Source: Boletus sp. NGJ
Taxonomy: Eukaryota > Basidiomycota > Agaricomycetes > Boletales > Boletaceae
Reading direction: 5' to 3'
DNA length: 64,000 nucleotides
Assembly: GCA_019096195.1 (NCBI GenBank)
Contig: JAGTXK010000060.1
Span: forward strand, 62,001-126,000
Under the pieces are notes generated by a model. That model had not been told where the DNA came from, did not search any database, and worked only from the letters and a program-made list of their open reading frames with translations. The translations under genes and the position numbers were made by a program. This document shows positions 32,410 through 45,023 of the stretch, in pieces (position 1 is the stretch's first letter; each line of letters begins with the position of its first letter).

Positions 32410-32953
32410 GAGACGGCAATCACGGATGCACTCGAGGAGAAGCGTGACGTGGCGTGGCTTGGCCCTCTGAAGGCTTGAGACCGCCAAGAAGTACCATGAG
32501 AGATCCAGCCGCAAGGGTGGTGGGCCCTGTCACGACGATTCCACCGAGCGATCCGGCTTCCAAGGATGACAAAAGGAGCGAGTCGTATTCGTGGTATTTG
32601 GCTGCTCTGAGCACTACATGGCCAATGAGAAAGTTGAGTGAGCCATCAAGGGTTCGATCAGTAAAGCGCAGGTTAAAAGCGATACGAGCCGGATCACAGC
32701 CTCGGCAACAGGGCAGAAAAAAGGTAAAATCGCCCAGGGTACGTTCTTTTTCTGACGAGGGAACAGATAATCACGATGGAGTAGAGTTCGATGGACAGTA
32801 ACTTGAGTTGGTGGCGGAACGGGCGATAAAATTATATGTACAAACATAATGAAACGTTGCCACCCATCTGTCCAACGGCGTGTCGTCCTCAAAGCTCCTC
32901 GGAGTCATCGCGTACCCTGCTCGACGCGGCTTCAATTTTTTGCCCACTGACAA
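32410..32953 (-). CDS. Possible small membrane protein, structure unresolved
   Basis: Two exons join cleanly: 32953-32846 (PRRAGYAMTPRSFEDDTPLD..WVATFHY) and 32801-32743 (LLSIELYSIVIICSLVRKRT), the second being a good membrane helix followed by positive charges. Further hydrophobic stretches occur downstream in other frames (SLGGIVVTGPTTLAAGSLMV near 32540). I could not choose the splice sites beyond the second exon. No family recognised. Either a small multi-helix protein or a decayed one. Confidence 0.3.
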
Positions 32954-33823
32954 GCCTTTCGCAAACGGCTAGAACTTTCCGTTGACGAAATTCGAGCCGA
33001 ATAAAAGAACCGAAGTCCCAAGTTATTTGATATTGTTGATATCTATCTGTCCTTTTTTCTGTGACAACAAGGCTTCACAGGATGGAAAGTTGGATAACCT
33101 CGCTCGTTTCCGAGGAGCTGGTCCATGTACGTGATCGCACTTGGTTGGTGCTTGATACCAAGCCACTCATCTGCCACGGTGTTCATGGGCATCTGACATT
33201 CTGCGCCGTGTGTGTTCAAACTACGAATTATTTCCATCCTTGGAAGATATACCCTGGTGTCAGATAAAAGGTTGCAACTACGTGCCTCCAGAGATTTGCA
33301 GAACATTGCTGTCGGTCACATACACTCCGAGGAGTTATAGAGTTCCCCCCCGGATTTCCAAGCCAGAAGTGCGCTTCCGAGTCGGACGTATATTTGCGAG
33401 ACAGCTGGGTGTTTTTGGCTTGGAACCTTGATGCTGAGGCGTGACAGAAACAATGTCAGACTGCCGATGCATATTCACAAGTCATAGGTAGGAACGATGA
33501 CAATCATCTTACTTAGAGGGGTGACTAATTTTGCCCTAACTTTGCATGTCTAGCGCTACGAATATACTTGTGGTGATGATTAGAATTCCATTCGTGCATC
33601 GTCGACTCTCAGCAAGGAAACAGCGACTACGGAGGCGTACGGGCGAGCATCCTGATCCATGACCACATTGTCCAACGTGCCTACTTCCAGTCATATATGT
33701 ATCCGCCCCGCCCGGGTCTTTTTGTCACAGGCAAATGAAATGTTTATCTCAGCATACTTATAAAGCCGCTGCACCTGGATGTGAATTCCTGGGTGCGAAG
33801 TTGGTCCCCGGGCGTCTGCGATC
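32954..33823. other. Intergenic with P450 promoter
   Basis: No conserved coding signal. A TATA-like tataaag at 33760-33766 precedes the P450 start at 33824. Confidence 0.45.
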
Positions 33824-35851
33824 ATGATCCCTCACTTGCTCTCAGTATTGCTGCTCACCATTGCTTTCGTACTAGCATATCCGAAAAGATGCAATGGTGG
33901 TAAACGACTTCCCGGGCCTCGTCCTATCCCCTTATTGGGGAACGTTATTGGAATGGACACTCGGAATCCTTGGAAGACATATACCACCTGGGCCGCAGAA
34001 TATGGTATTGTTGGTTCGTGCAGTCCACGACTCCATTGAATGACATTTGTTCATTTAGGTCCAATATTCTACACAGCTTCTAGGCCAAGATATCATTGTG
34101 ATAAACTCTGAAAGGGTAGCATACGACCTCCTTGATCGCCGGTCCTATAATTACTCCAGCCAGCCTACAAGTATCTATTGTATCAACCAGTTGTGAGGTC
34201 TCGTCCAGACGGCCATCTACGCTCATACATATTATTGCTCGTCAGATTTGGAACAGAGTTTTCCTCCATCTTTCTTCCCTATGACGACCGCTGGCACCTT
34301 TTCCATCAAGCCTTCAATGGCTTTCCGTCCGATTCAAATTAAAAAAGCGCAAGAACTAATTATGAACCTCGTGGATACCCCTGGCGATTTTGTGACTCAC
34401 CTAGAAACGTAGGTCTCCCCTTCGATTATTAGAACTGTCATGACATGTCGTCGACGGATTCTAATTCAGACTGGTCAACTCGTCAATCATGGTGATTGTA
34501 TACGACTATGAGCCCTCATCTACGAATGATCCAATTGTCACCCAAGTCAAGACAGCACTAGACATCGCAGTGAAGGAACTCAGACCAGAGGTGGCGGCTC
34601 CGATCCCCTTCCGTCAGTACTTCTCCATCTGTTCTGCATCAGTAATTGAAAATCGGCACATCATGCAGCTGCATACATCCCCGCTTGGTTTCCAGGTGCG
34701 CTGCTGAAGCGCAGAGCACTAGCTTCGCAACGTTCCATTGTTCATTGGGTAGACGGACCTTTCCAATACGCTGTGAAGAATATGGTCAGCATGTACTGGT
34801 TGACAGTGCTTCGTCATACACTCAATACCTATGATGTACTGGGCTGCTGGTACTGCGAGTCCTTCCGTGCTCTCCGATATTCTCACTCGGACACAACAAA
34901 TAATCAAAACGGAGGATGCTGCACGTGTGAGGAAAGCAGCGAAAGAAGCTTGCGCGAGTGCCTATGCTGGTACGTGATACTTGAGTACCTTCTAAACCGA
35001 CCGTCTAATCAAATCTGTGGAATGAAGCTGCTTCAGACAGTAAGCTTCCCAGATTGCGATCATTATCCTATGTCATTGACCACCCTTTACCTGACATCTA
35101 CGACACTGTTAATATTTATACTGGCGATTCTTAACCCAGAAGTGCAGAAGCGCGCGCGAGCTGAGATCGACTCGGTGATTGGTTTGAATCCGGACAGACT
35201 GCCTGCGCGGGAAGATGGATCCTCTCTACCCTTTATTGACGCAGTGATCAAAGAGACCCTGAGATAGCACCCTGGAGTTCCCCTAGGTCGGAAGAATCCA
35301 AACACTAAGAGTCTAAGACAGGTCTCCTAATGCTGATAGAGTGACTTGGGTATCCCCCACGCGACCGTAAATGATGACGTCTATGAAGGATATTTCATTC
35401 CCAAAGGTTTTTTTCCCGCTTCGTGGAATGTGGTGTATTTTTACACAGCTTGCTTGCAGATGCAACCATCTTGGTGAATGCCTGGTCAGTGGGGTAGATT
35501 GATAGTCCTATGCAAAGTTCGTGCGTACAGCTCGATGTCCAGAGATACCCTCAATTACCCTAAACCCGACGAATTCTTGCCAGAACGTTTTCTGGCGTCA
35601 AAGAAAGTCACTGAGACTCCTCCGGATAACCCCTCCTTTGGCTTTGGCTTCGGCCGCCGAATTTTGTAGAGAAGCGTTATTAACCCCACCTTCACTGACT
35701 GACCCATTCTCAGTGTTGGACGTTATGTCGCTGATGCATCCCTATGGGCTGCAATTGTGAACATGCTGGCACTGTTCTGCTTTTATCCAGCACCAGGAAT
35801 CCAGGAAAGAAAGGTGAAAATGTGACGTGGACCGAGGGGTTGGCTACGTGA
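33824..35851 (+). pseudogene. Cytochrome P450 pseudogene
   Basis: N-terminal anchor MIPHLLSVLLLTIAFVLAYP and the Pro-rich hinge LPGPRPIPLLGNVIGM are intact, followed by QLLGQDIIVINSERVAYDLL, FGTEFSSIFLPYDD and the K-helix KETLR. It is broken in several ways. Frame is lost near 34075 (YGPIFYT versus QLLGQD) and again near 34320 (HQAF versus FRPIQIKKAQ). The Trp after KETLR is a TAG (35265-35267). The haem loop reads FGFGRRI then FVGRYVAD after splicing, so the invariant Cys ligand of FGxGRRxCPG is replaced by Phe. A further shift precedes ENVTWTEGLAT at the end. It resembles the large Agaricomycete CYP families of secondary metabolism. No other biosynthetic gene lies beside it. Confidence 0.88.
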
Positions 35852-36346
35852 GCGTCCCCTTCCTTCGATATATATATTTCCCTAAAGTACTTTCAATACG
35901 TAGACGTCCCGAATTCCCTTGCAAGACTACGCTTCGGCATGAGGGTTTGATCAAAGACAGACTCTTGCAGTTGATGCACTGAGGAATCAGCCTCTGGTTT
36001 AAATTGGAACGACTATGCCGGGAGCATAAATAAATCGTGAGACTAGCGTTGTAGAAGATCTTTCAGGTTGGACGAGCGTGTTTATCAGGTTTGGGGCAGG
36101 ATTCAGGAGCATCTATATATTCCATGGATTTGCATAGATATGTACTCTGACAGCAGAACGAGAATGCATCCGAGTCCAGTTGTGAACGGATGGAAGCCGT
36201 CAACTCTTCCCAACATGTGCATGACCGCCCATATTTACATAATTCATTCACACTGAGATAGAGGAAATTGGCTTGAGGATACTCAACGGCGTTACACACT
36301 ACTATGGAGGAGGCTCTAAGCAGGGTGGCCACGTCTCTCTCTTACT
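35852..36346. other. Intergenic, nothing seen
   Basis: Region between the P450 pseudogene and the 3' end of COX4. Short overlapping frames only. Confidence 0.5.
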
Positions 36347-36913
36347 TCAGTGATGGTGTGCATCATGGTGCTCGGGACCATGGTAGTCAAGTTTATATAC
36401 TTGAAGGGAGTGAGCTATACAATGACATGGAGAATGAGGGATCCTTACCAGAGCCGCATTCGGGGCAACGGCGGTTTTTGTGCTGGCGAAGATTCATCCA
36501 ATGAAGTTCGTGCGAGTCGGCAGGGGAGCCAGTGCAGCCGATAATGCGTTCAGTGTCCTATAGATACACGTCAGACAATGAACGGGTGGCGGAAAATCAG
36601 TTGGCCGACTCACCAAAGAGTACACTTTGATGGGGTCTTGGAGAGTGCCTACACGACTCGAATCGAGAGGTTGTAAGTCAAAGGCATCATAACCTTCCAT
36701 TTCACCCAGGAGCTGGAAACGCTCAAGACCGGTAGCCTGTTGTTCATCCGTAGGGATTTCGCCAGGTTTTCCACCTGGCCCGAAGAGTTGGGGAGGGGGA
36801 GGTCCAGAACGACGGGTAGCAGTTGTAGAGAGCGCACGAAATGCGGTGGAATTGGCCCGACGGGTAGCGCGAAGGGCGACTGGGCGAGCGGCACGAAGAG
36901 CGGTGTTGAGCAT
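36347..36913 (-). CDS. COX4: Cytochrome c oxidase zinc-binding subunit (yeast Cox4, mammalian COX5B)
   Basis: Peripheral matrix-side subunit of complex IV. Exons 36913-36614, 36557-36449 and 36399-36347 give 153 residues. A basic presequence (MLNTALRAARPVALRATRRA) is followed by GPGGKPGEIPTDEQQATGLE, then SLDTERIIGCTGSPADSHEL, HWMNLRQHKNRRCPECGSVY and the His-rich end PEHHDAHHH. The zinc site residues known from the family (Cys, His, and the C-x2-C of RCPEC) are present. The ATG at 36913 gives a normal presequence; an in-frame ATG at 37033 would add 40 residues unlike a presequence. Complete. Confidence 0.95.
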
Positions 36914-37353
36914 GATTGACTGACAAAGTGGACGATGGTACAAACCGGGTTGGGCGTGACTCGGAAAGTGTCTTGTCACATGTGACAGAGTGACAAGCTG
37001 CAGAGTCTTTCCTGCGCGAGTGGGCTCTCTCATCCACCTCCGGTTTAATTTCTCGGGTATAACTCGTGGATCTCACATCGTCGCGTGTATGATTTCTCTC
37101 TTCGAATCCCTCCCCCCCAATATCTGTATGTTTCGACTGCCGAACTTTGCCATCTACGCCAACATTGCTTCGAATGCTGGATTGCCATATTAGGCATGCG
37201 TTTACGAACATTGCGCTCCATGTTGTAAGCGGAGGTTTGAGAGAGGTAAAGCTTGTATAATAACATTGGTGATAACTTATTCACTTTCTACCCGCACTCC
37301 TTTCTACCTTTTCTCTAATTACGGACTGGCTGCATTTACTTTGGCCGGTCTCA

Positions 37354-40316
37354 ATGCCAATAAGCGACAGCCCGCCTCGTCCAGGCTCCCCAGAATCTGC
37401 TACGCTGGTCGTTCTCCAAGCCTACGATAATTCCACACCCCCGGGTGGCTCGTCACAGACCGCTGGTTGTACTCAGGCCGATACAGCAGAAGACACGAGT
37501 CCAGTCGAGTCGCCATCTCGGTCAGATTTCCGGCTTTCAGCAATATCATGCTCTTCCACTGTCAATTTGGTCCCGCCGCACCCCGATAGCGGCCCTTACC
37601 CACGCGGCGAGTTTAAAGAGTCGCCTTTCAGATGGAATTACCCTTCGCTACCGGAACTTCCGGTCGACCAGCAGGAAATTGATTCAAAAACCATCACGAG
37701 CACTGGCAAGAAGCCGGCTATGCGGATATTGGAGGGCTGGAAGGTCATACTATGCTGCTCTTGTGAGAATTAAGCTTCCAGTGATCGTTGCTCGAGTTCA
37801 TCGTCAATCGCATTCCTTTGTACAGGGCTAAATGTCTTGCTGCTACTCATGCCGGTCTCGGTAAGTCTATCGGCCGACAGTGGACAGGTGAAACTGATCC
37901 GGCACAGTGGGTTCTCAGTTCTGTCATGGGAAGACATCACAAGCTAGTTTTCGTCTGTGAGTGATATTCTTCGATATGAAAACACCAACTAATATGGGCT
38001 ACAGTCTGTATTCTCTCAATGATCCCACTTGTAAAGGTATTCTTTTAGCTAGGCTGGTCCTTCATATTATTCACTTGCAACAGCTTCATGACCTCTCCAC
38101 CCGTGAGTTAGCTATCAGACTCGGCGGAACAAAGACTGGGCTTCTTAATGCAAGCATGGTACGTGGAAGGTCTTGTATTTTAGTCGACGCTCAATACCTG
38201 TCCTCCGCAATCTAAGAGCAATACGTATGTAGCCTGATTCGTTTGATATTGTTGACTAACCACTTCCGTCCCAGTGTCGAGCTAGTCATTGCGGTTGGTA
38301 TTGGGTGTATCAAGGTGAATTGCCGAGTTGACCTGGATTCACAGATAACTGCATTGAGAAAATGCGAACTCCGTGTCGTCCAGTCTTCACGTTTGTGATC
38401 TTTTCTTTGCATTCCTTCACTGCTCACCTTGCGAACGGCAGTGATCGGCTCGATATTAAGTAAACTCTGTGTGTTCCCTCATTCCTCTACGTGAACAAAG
38501 ATTCCCTTATCTCTCGTACACTAGTGTTGATCCTCGGGATGTGCTTTTTCGCGGGTGGCTTGCGATTTTCGGAACAAGGATTTCATCAGAGTAAGCCAAA
38601 GTGTCGAATTGTTATGATCATCACTAAGCAGTAGATCAGCTGCAACTCAGATTCATTCGTCACTACTTAGTATCAGTGTCGGGGCACTACTCCTTCCAGC
38701 AGCATACCATTTTGCGCTCAGTGGTGCCCAGGATTCAAGTTCTGCGGAACAGAAGAAAGATATACTGAGAATGAGCCATGGAGTGAGTATATTACCTGCT
38801 CAAGTAACATCTCATACAATTCTTCAATAGGTGTCCATTGTTCTCCTCTTTAGTGAGTTGAGTGTGTCGGTCATGAACATCATTCACTCAGTCCTTGATA
38901 CAGTCTATGTCTTTTATCTCCTTTTTCAGTTTTGGTCCCACCAACACCTTTACAAGGATACGAAGCAAAAGAGCAATAGGCTGTCTGTTAGAATTCCTAT
39001 CAATCCTCGTTTCATCTCAGACAGGCGGATCTTTAGTGGGGAGACTTTGAAGCCATCCCAGTCAGATTCTGACGGTATGCGTTGGAGGTCTTCCTCGATT
39101 ACGGGACCAAGGATGAGCACACATCTTGGGGCGTCGAGTAGACAATTCAGCCTCCATTCACCTTCCGAGACGACCCTCACGACTTCTTCGTTGGGCATGC
39201 CGATCAACGCCGAGAAGACTACTGATTCGCACCCCACTGTTCGGTTGGTGACGCATGGCTTGAAGGACCACGGGATTGGTGCCTCATCCGGGAGCTCTGG
39301 ACTGTCTTTGCCGAAGTCTCAATGGCGGTCCGAGGACGAGGTGTCGACCGTATCTCAGGTGGCCTATCGCAACTTGTCTGAGCCCATGGGCACTGTTGCG
39401 CTTCCGCCACTTGGTCAAGACTCCACGCTTTCGGTCGAGTCGTCGTTCAAAGAGTCGAGTTTGAGTTTGACGCTGACTTTGCTTCTGTTGATTACGGTAA
39501 CCATTGTGAGTCGCATCTAATTCGACATGCAGGTGGCTTAAACACGCTTCAGTTAGCGACATTTAATGCAGAAGAACTTGTGGAAAGCATGGACGGGATA
39601 GCTATGTCGATCAGCAAGCAATGGGTCGGCTTGATTTTGCTCCCAGCGGTTAGTTCCATTGCAGGTCAGCCGCACTTCATACTTGGTGGAATTTGGACCC
39701 TCAAACAACACTATATCAGAGTGTGTCACTGCAATGAACGTCTCCGTAGAGGATCAACTTGGACTCAGTGTTAGCGTTGCTGTCGGGTCCGCAATAGTAC
39801 GTTTCTCTGTGTTGCCGAGCTTTCAAGTTTGACGCTTAAATCGACTCTTCCGATCCAAGCAAATCACGCTACTCATCATTCCGTGAGCCAATCAGTGTCT
39901 AATCGATTTGTTCACAATTTAATGACAAAAGTTTCATGGTAACCCTCGGATGGGTATTAAACAAGCCATTGGCACTACTTTTTGATCCATTTGAGTCCAT
40001 CGTAAGCTATATTTTTGTAGAACAGTCACAGGCTGATCACCTTTATCAGGTACTCTACATCTCCGGCAAGTGATTTTTGTAGCGTAGAACCAGTGCTAAG
40101 GTGATGCTTTAGCACAAACAATGAGCTACGTCGTCGCAGACGGCAAGTCTAATTGGCTCGACGGCGCAATCCTGATTTGTGAGTTTCTCTAAAGCTGTGG
40201 CCAATAACACGGACCTCATATCAGGGACAGCACTATACGTGATCATCGCGGTTTCATTCTGGTATTATCCGGGTATTTTTGATCGAATTGATGTGGCGTA
40301 CCTTGGTGTTGACTAG
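37354..40316 (+). CDS. VCX1: Vacuolar Ca2+/H+ exchanger (CAX family)
   Basis: Exports calcium into the vacuole in exchange for protons. A hydrophilic N-terminus of about 125 residues leads to helix 1 (VILCCSWLNVLLLLMPVS). The first cation motif region is ELAIRLGGTKTGLLNASMSN joined to TVELVIAV, with LIGSILSKLLLILGMCFFAG next. A Ser-rich loop of about 170 residues follows the central helices. The second half is AEELVESMDGIAMSISKQWV, LILLPAVSSIAECVTAMNVS and GSAIQITLLIIPFMVTLGWV, then FDPFESIVLYIS, DGKSNWLDGAIL and FWYYPG. Roughly 17 exons are needed, two of them tiny: 38217-38224 (8 nt) and 38831-38852 (22 nt). One intron (donor at 40076) starts with GC. Both acidic helices are intact. Confidence 0.93.
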
Positions 40317-40588
40317 CCGTTTTGTCAGGTCAACCAAGTGAGATTGCCGTCTGCGCAATCAGTATTGCAACAGACAGTTGAGATTCGCGATTACCGTATA
40401 CATAACTACCACCTACCATCTTAATGGACACCTTTGCCCGTATATATCCTATAGTCGTCCTGTCATCAGGTTTCGCACTGTATATTCCAATACACGTTCT
40501 TTTCCGTGTCACTTTCCTTTACAACCTCACATCATCAAATGTATCAGTTTAGTCAACGAATGTCCTGTGTATTGTCTGATTGTAAGAT

Positions 40589-42942
40589 CTACGAGAGGTA
40601 ATAACGGTCTCCTGAACATCAGAACCGATCAGAAGCAGAAGAGAGATCACATCGAGATGCGAAACAAACCAATATGGCCCATCCCAGGTTCCATGATCCA
40701 GACCTTCCTCCCATCCCCATAATGGTGCCCTTCGCCTTCCGAGTGGTAATGTTCAAGCCAGGCTTCTCGCAAACCTTCGTCGACAGCTCCACAGATTATC
40801 TTTACTTTCGGAAAAGCCCGGTGAAGCACTGATACACCTCCATTATGAGCCACCAGGAACGTAACGAATATGATGTGATCCTGACGGATCCCGTGGTCCA
40901 AGAGAGTGCGGATGGCCATGAATGCCGAAGCACCCGTGCCAATCTCATGTCACGTCAATTCGAAGTCGCCGGATAGCCAAGAACACTTACCTGTGCGTCC
41001 AACAGGAATACCCATGTTTCGACCGCAAGATGTCGCTGGCGGATACACTTGGGAAGCATGACGTGCAAGAGTAGTGGCTCTCCTGTCTTTGCGTCCGACT
41101 GTACCAGTAGAGAACCGATAGCCACATCACTCAGTACTCGTTGAAGACCCTTTTCAAGTGGACCCCCCCTGAAACGCTATTGTGAGTCAGGTTCGGGAGG
41201 AAAGCCGACCAACGTACGATCGGATGATAGAAACACCACAAATATACTAGCAAGTCGATGAGTTTTTGGGACCTGAGGTGGTCGTAATGAACATACCTTG
41301 AGATTGAGCTCTTTGCCCACAGTTTCCGCTTCTGTTGGTGTGATGACGACCTTGTCTTTGTATGGAAGTAGCTCCATAGCCTTCTCAACCAGAAAAGTAG
41401 CGAGTCTATCAACAAAAAAGATGAAGTCCTGCCGGGAAGTCCTCTCGTCCCGCAAAATGGTATAGATGCCCTGGAAAATGATCTGTGACGCTGGATATAT
41501 GCATCGTCTACTAGACTGACCTTTAACTGGGGCGTCTGTGGCAAAACGATCACATTCAAGTCCTCGTAGCTACCATTGGGATCAAGACACTTGTCGATGC
41601 TTGTGCAAGCCATGTTCTTCCGGAAATGTCGGGCTCGTTCGTTCATCTGGCGCCTAACATGGGTGGAGATGAGATCGATTGCAACGGAATTGTTCAAACC
41701 AGGAACGATCTAGTATAACAAAGTCCAAAGGTAGGCTGTGCGGAAGATCAAAGCAACTTACGATATCCGCGTATCGGGATGTTGGGAGAACGAAGTTGTC
41801 ATACGCGGGTTTAACATAACGAAGGTATCTGCAATCCAGGTAAATACTCATCAAAACAATAGGCCACGAGGACAAACTGTTCGAGTACACCCTCCACGTT
41901 CCGACCACGTTGCTCGACGTCTCGTTGAATACGTCGTGCAAGCATCAGATCGGAGTCGCATTGAACGAATACCTAGACCATGTCAAGGAGCGACTTGGAT
42001 ACCACTGCATGAATCTCACCTTGAGGTCATACAAAGCACGCAAGCTTGGATCGTGCAACGCCATGATACCCTCAGCTGAGTAACAGTCAGGTCTACGTAG
42101 AGCGATGAGGAGCGCATCATACCGATTATTACAGCAGCACCATATAGATATTTTGTTTCGTCTAGTCGCTGATGTTTCGCAAAAGAATATACTGGTATGT
42201 TAGTCTGTCTGCACGCCTTCAGGTCTGCAAGACACTACGAGGAATGATTAACCACGTATACCTCCCCGCGCAGGGCTCTCCGAAGTACGTACCGCTGCGA
42301 ACATGGGCATGTCGAGAGCATCAGGGTGGTCAAAGTCGAACCGATTGGCGTGAGCAAGGGCGACCTCTTCCTCGTTATGATATTTGTAGAAACTATCCTG
42401 GCGGAAGATGAACATATGTCAAAACAAGCCTTGTCATCGAGCAAAAGATGCGTACTTGAGACAAAATCACGATGGTTGGCACCGATCCCAACGACTTCAC
42501 GATTTGCCTGGCTACATGAGTCTAGTTTGCGGAAGTTACTGTCGTGTGCACTATGCAGAGCAAGCCTCACCTTCCCACTCGCCGAACCACCTGGCAAAGA
42601 GCCGTGTGACCGTTTCAGCAAGATGGATGCAATGGATCCAGTACCTACCTGCTATCCCAATAACGAACGCGTCGCACACAGGGAGGCCGTCTTCGCGGTA
42701 CCTTACGAGGAACGCCAGTTAGAGACTACTTGAAGAAGTCAGCAAGCTCCAGAATATCACCAAGGAGGTCTTCCGTGCGATTTCAGCAGGATGTTCTTCC
42801 TTGCCTGGAACGACTGGGTCAAGTCACCGCGATGCTCCTCAGCGTCGTACAATTCCGAGGGCTCTTCTGCGAGCATCACGAAGCTCGTTAGATTTACCAA
42901 TGGAAAGAATTGCTCAACGAAGCCTGGCAACCGTTGACTCAA
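40589..42942 (-). CDS. URK1: Uridine kinase fused to a uracil phosphoribosyltransferase domain
   Basis: Pyrimidine salvage enzyme. The N-terminal kinase has the P-loop GIAGGSASGK split over two exons, then VPTIVILSQDSFYK, FDFDHPDALDMPMFAACLAD, GAAVIIAEGIMALHD, VFVQCDSDLMLARRIQRDV and NNSVAIDLISTHVRRQMNER. It phosphorylates uridine or cytidine. The C-terminal part is UPRT-like: TILRDERTSRQDFIFFVDRL, CGVSIIRSGGPLEKGLQRVL, GEPLLLHVMLPKCI, the PRPP-loop position LLDAQIGTGASA, FVTFLVAHNGGV and the end MEPGMGHIGDRYYLS. About 13 exons join in frame. The PRPP loop differs from the usual DPMLATGGSA of active UPRTs, so the second domain may be regulatory. Start at 42942 is the first ATG of an open exon. 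Confidence 0.92.
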
Positions 42943-43131
42943 AAGTGCGGACTGGTACAGGTGCCTAGTATTTGTAGTCGTCGGCTACAACGAACCACTA
43001 ATGTGTACTAATTGGACAGGGTCGGCGTTCGAAGCCCAACGGCGCAAGCTTGCTACTTTTAAGTGAGGCTTTTTAACCATACAGCACGTCGCTGGGTTTA
43101 TTACTGTAATATCTGTTACTTTCTTTACTTC

Positions 43132-45023
43132 TCATATGTCTAACAAGAAGTCAGCGATCTTGCTTCGCTGATTCGCCTCGTCTTGTGGTTTCCGAACCCA
43201 AAGTTCGCCATCCCCGGATACCATTAGTTGTTTGTCTTGCGCACGAAATTGTGCACAGCTCGCAGAGACCCACAAGGGTAAAGGGGCAGACAGTGGTAAT
43301 CGACCGTTGAGAATAGCGCTTGATGAGGTGTGCTTGGAGGCCCGGCTACCTCTGCTAGTAAGCGTGATTCGGCAAGAGTAGCAAAGGTGTGTCGCAATTG
43401 AAGGGTATTGATTAGATGTGGTTAAAATATCGGCGCTGTTCGACGGCACTGGCGTTGGCAGATAAACGAGATCTGAGCCGAGTTTCGTATCGGAGTACGA
43501 TCGTATCGAAATCTGATTTTTCCAATCATCTATCCCCTTTTGAATAGGTCTATGTGCTTTCAGTGGCCTGTTTCTTTTACTGAGAGCGGTACACTGACCG
43601 CTGACAGAGTATGCATAAGCCTAGAGAAGGACTTTTGGGCTCCAGTTTGGCGCAAGTACGAACGATTGTGGAAACGGTCGACGGATAATCTTTTTCCAAA
43701 CCGATAATAAACTCTGCGATGAAGTTAGGTCAGGAAACCTCTGAATCGCAACAACTACTCGATACCTTTCGTCAAACCGGGAATACCAGCTGTAGCACGT
43801 GTTTGCTTATCTCTGCCTACAATATGGATTGAATGCCACCATGCGAACATTGAGCATTCTTTCATAGTCACATCCTTGAGTGGCCGGACTACACGTATAG
43901 CATTTGTGTTCTCGTTTGTTGTCGGTATACCGGAATGCCACTCTTCTTGAAGCTCTTCAAGTATCGAATGACCTCCTCCCTGTGAGATGCAAGAGATCAA
44001 GGAAATAGAGAGCGTGGTCAATGATGTTCCGAGCAATAAGTGTGATGCCCAACGTGACCGGGCCGTGTACAACAGCAAGAGACGAACGAGGACTCTGATG
44101 GCACTCGAGATGGCTGTCTGCGTGGGTAATGATTCAAGGTATGTGCGCAAGGCATCAACGGAGGGGATATCACGGGATGGAGCGTAACGTAACGCTGTTG
44201 GAAAGAATAATCACTAGTTTCTCCAGAAAACGTGTCTCTGAGATTACCTTCGGTATACAATCCATCCTTTCCAAGTTCAATTGTGAGTTGTGACCAGTCT
44301 TGATCTGTCGCGGTGATTGTGCGCCACCACGAATCATCGAAAGCATATTCAAGGCGAAGCGGCAAGAAGTCAAACTTTGGGTAGGATCCAAGGGCTTTCA
44401 TAATCTCCTTCGTTCTATCACGCGTCTGTGAATTTAGTTATATCCGTTGCAACATAGAAACGGTGAGCTTTCGTACCTCAGGGAAGGCATTGCATACTTC
44501 CACGTAGCATACCGCACATGACGTCCACACGTTCGCACTCCGTGGATGATTGGTCCCTCCTCGAGGCTCGCCCTCCATGGGAGACTCATTGGCGAAATAC
44601 GTTCGATGGACCATATCGAGGAGAAGAGATGAACTGAGGCCACCGGAGAACCCGAGTACGAGGGATCCTGAGGCTTTAAGTTTTGGTCGCTTGGATGTCC
44701 CGGTATTGGCATTTACGTAGGGCTCCAGAGACCTTCGAAACTTCAAGGTCACGAGAGGAGTGAAGCACTCCCTGGAAGACAAGTTAGGGACACCTTAACA
44801 ATCGGAAGAACAGGTCAGTATAGAGAGAGGAGCCTACTTGCAGTACACTGCATGTCGTATCACAACATTCCCTGGATTCACCTTGCATTTGATACAATCT
44901 CTGCCTTTGTTGAACGTAAGACGCCCTGGGAAGAGTGTTCAATGAAGGTTGGAAAGCATCATTTGCCCACTTACGGGGCATGAGTCCATCATTGTCAGTG
45001 GATGGATTTCCGCAGGAAGACAT
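43132..45023 (-). CDS. NCS2: Cytoplasmic tRNA 2-thiolation protein 2
   Basis: Partner of NCS6 in thiolation of U34 in Lys, Glu and Gln tRNAs, using sulfur carried by URM1. Starts MSSCGNPSTDNDGLMPRK, then a Cys-containing KCKVNPGNVVIRHAVYCKEC, FTPLVTLKFRRSLEPYV and the degenerate ATP-PP loop LVLGFSGGLSSSLLLDMVHR (the PP-loop is partly kept, as in CTU2). Middle blocks are TEGNLRDTFSGETS, LRTYLESLPTQTA and VVRPLKDVTMKECSMFAWWH. The end carries C-x2-C (CILCQR), the short block IDDWKNQISIRSYSDTKLG, CYSCRITLTSRGSR and IADFLLDI. One intron near 43560-43620 is not settled. It lies 190 bases downstream of URK1's start on the same strand. Confidence 0.88.

Noticed and set aside
32955-32975. Second mariner end: gcaaacggct
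   Set aside because: Ten matching bases only; the sequence diverges at once and no partner repeat or TA-bounded element is found.
39505-39555. Apparent frame break in VCX1
   Set aside because: Using the acceptor in cgcttcag before TTAGCGACA restores ..ITVTI-LATFNAEELVES, so the gene is intact.
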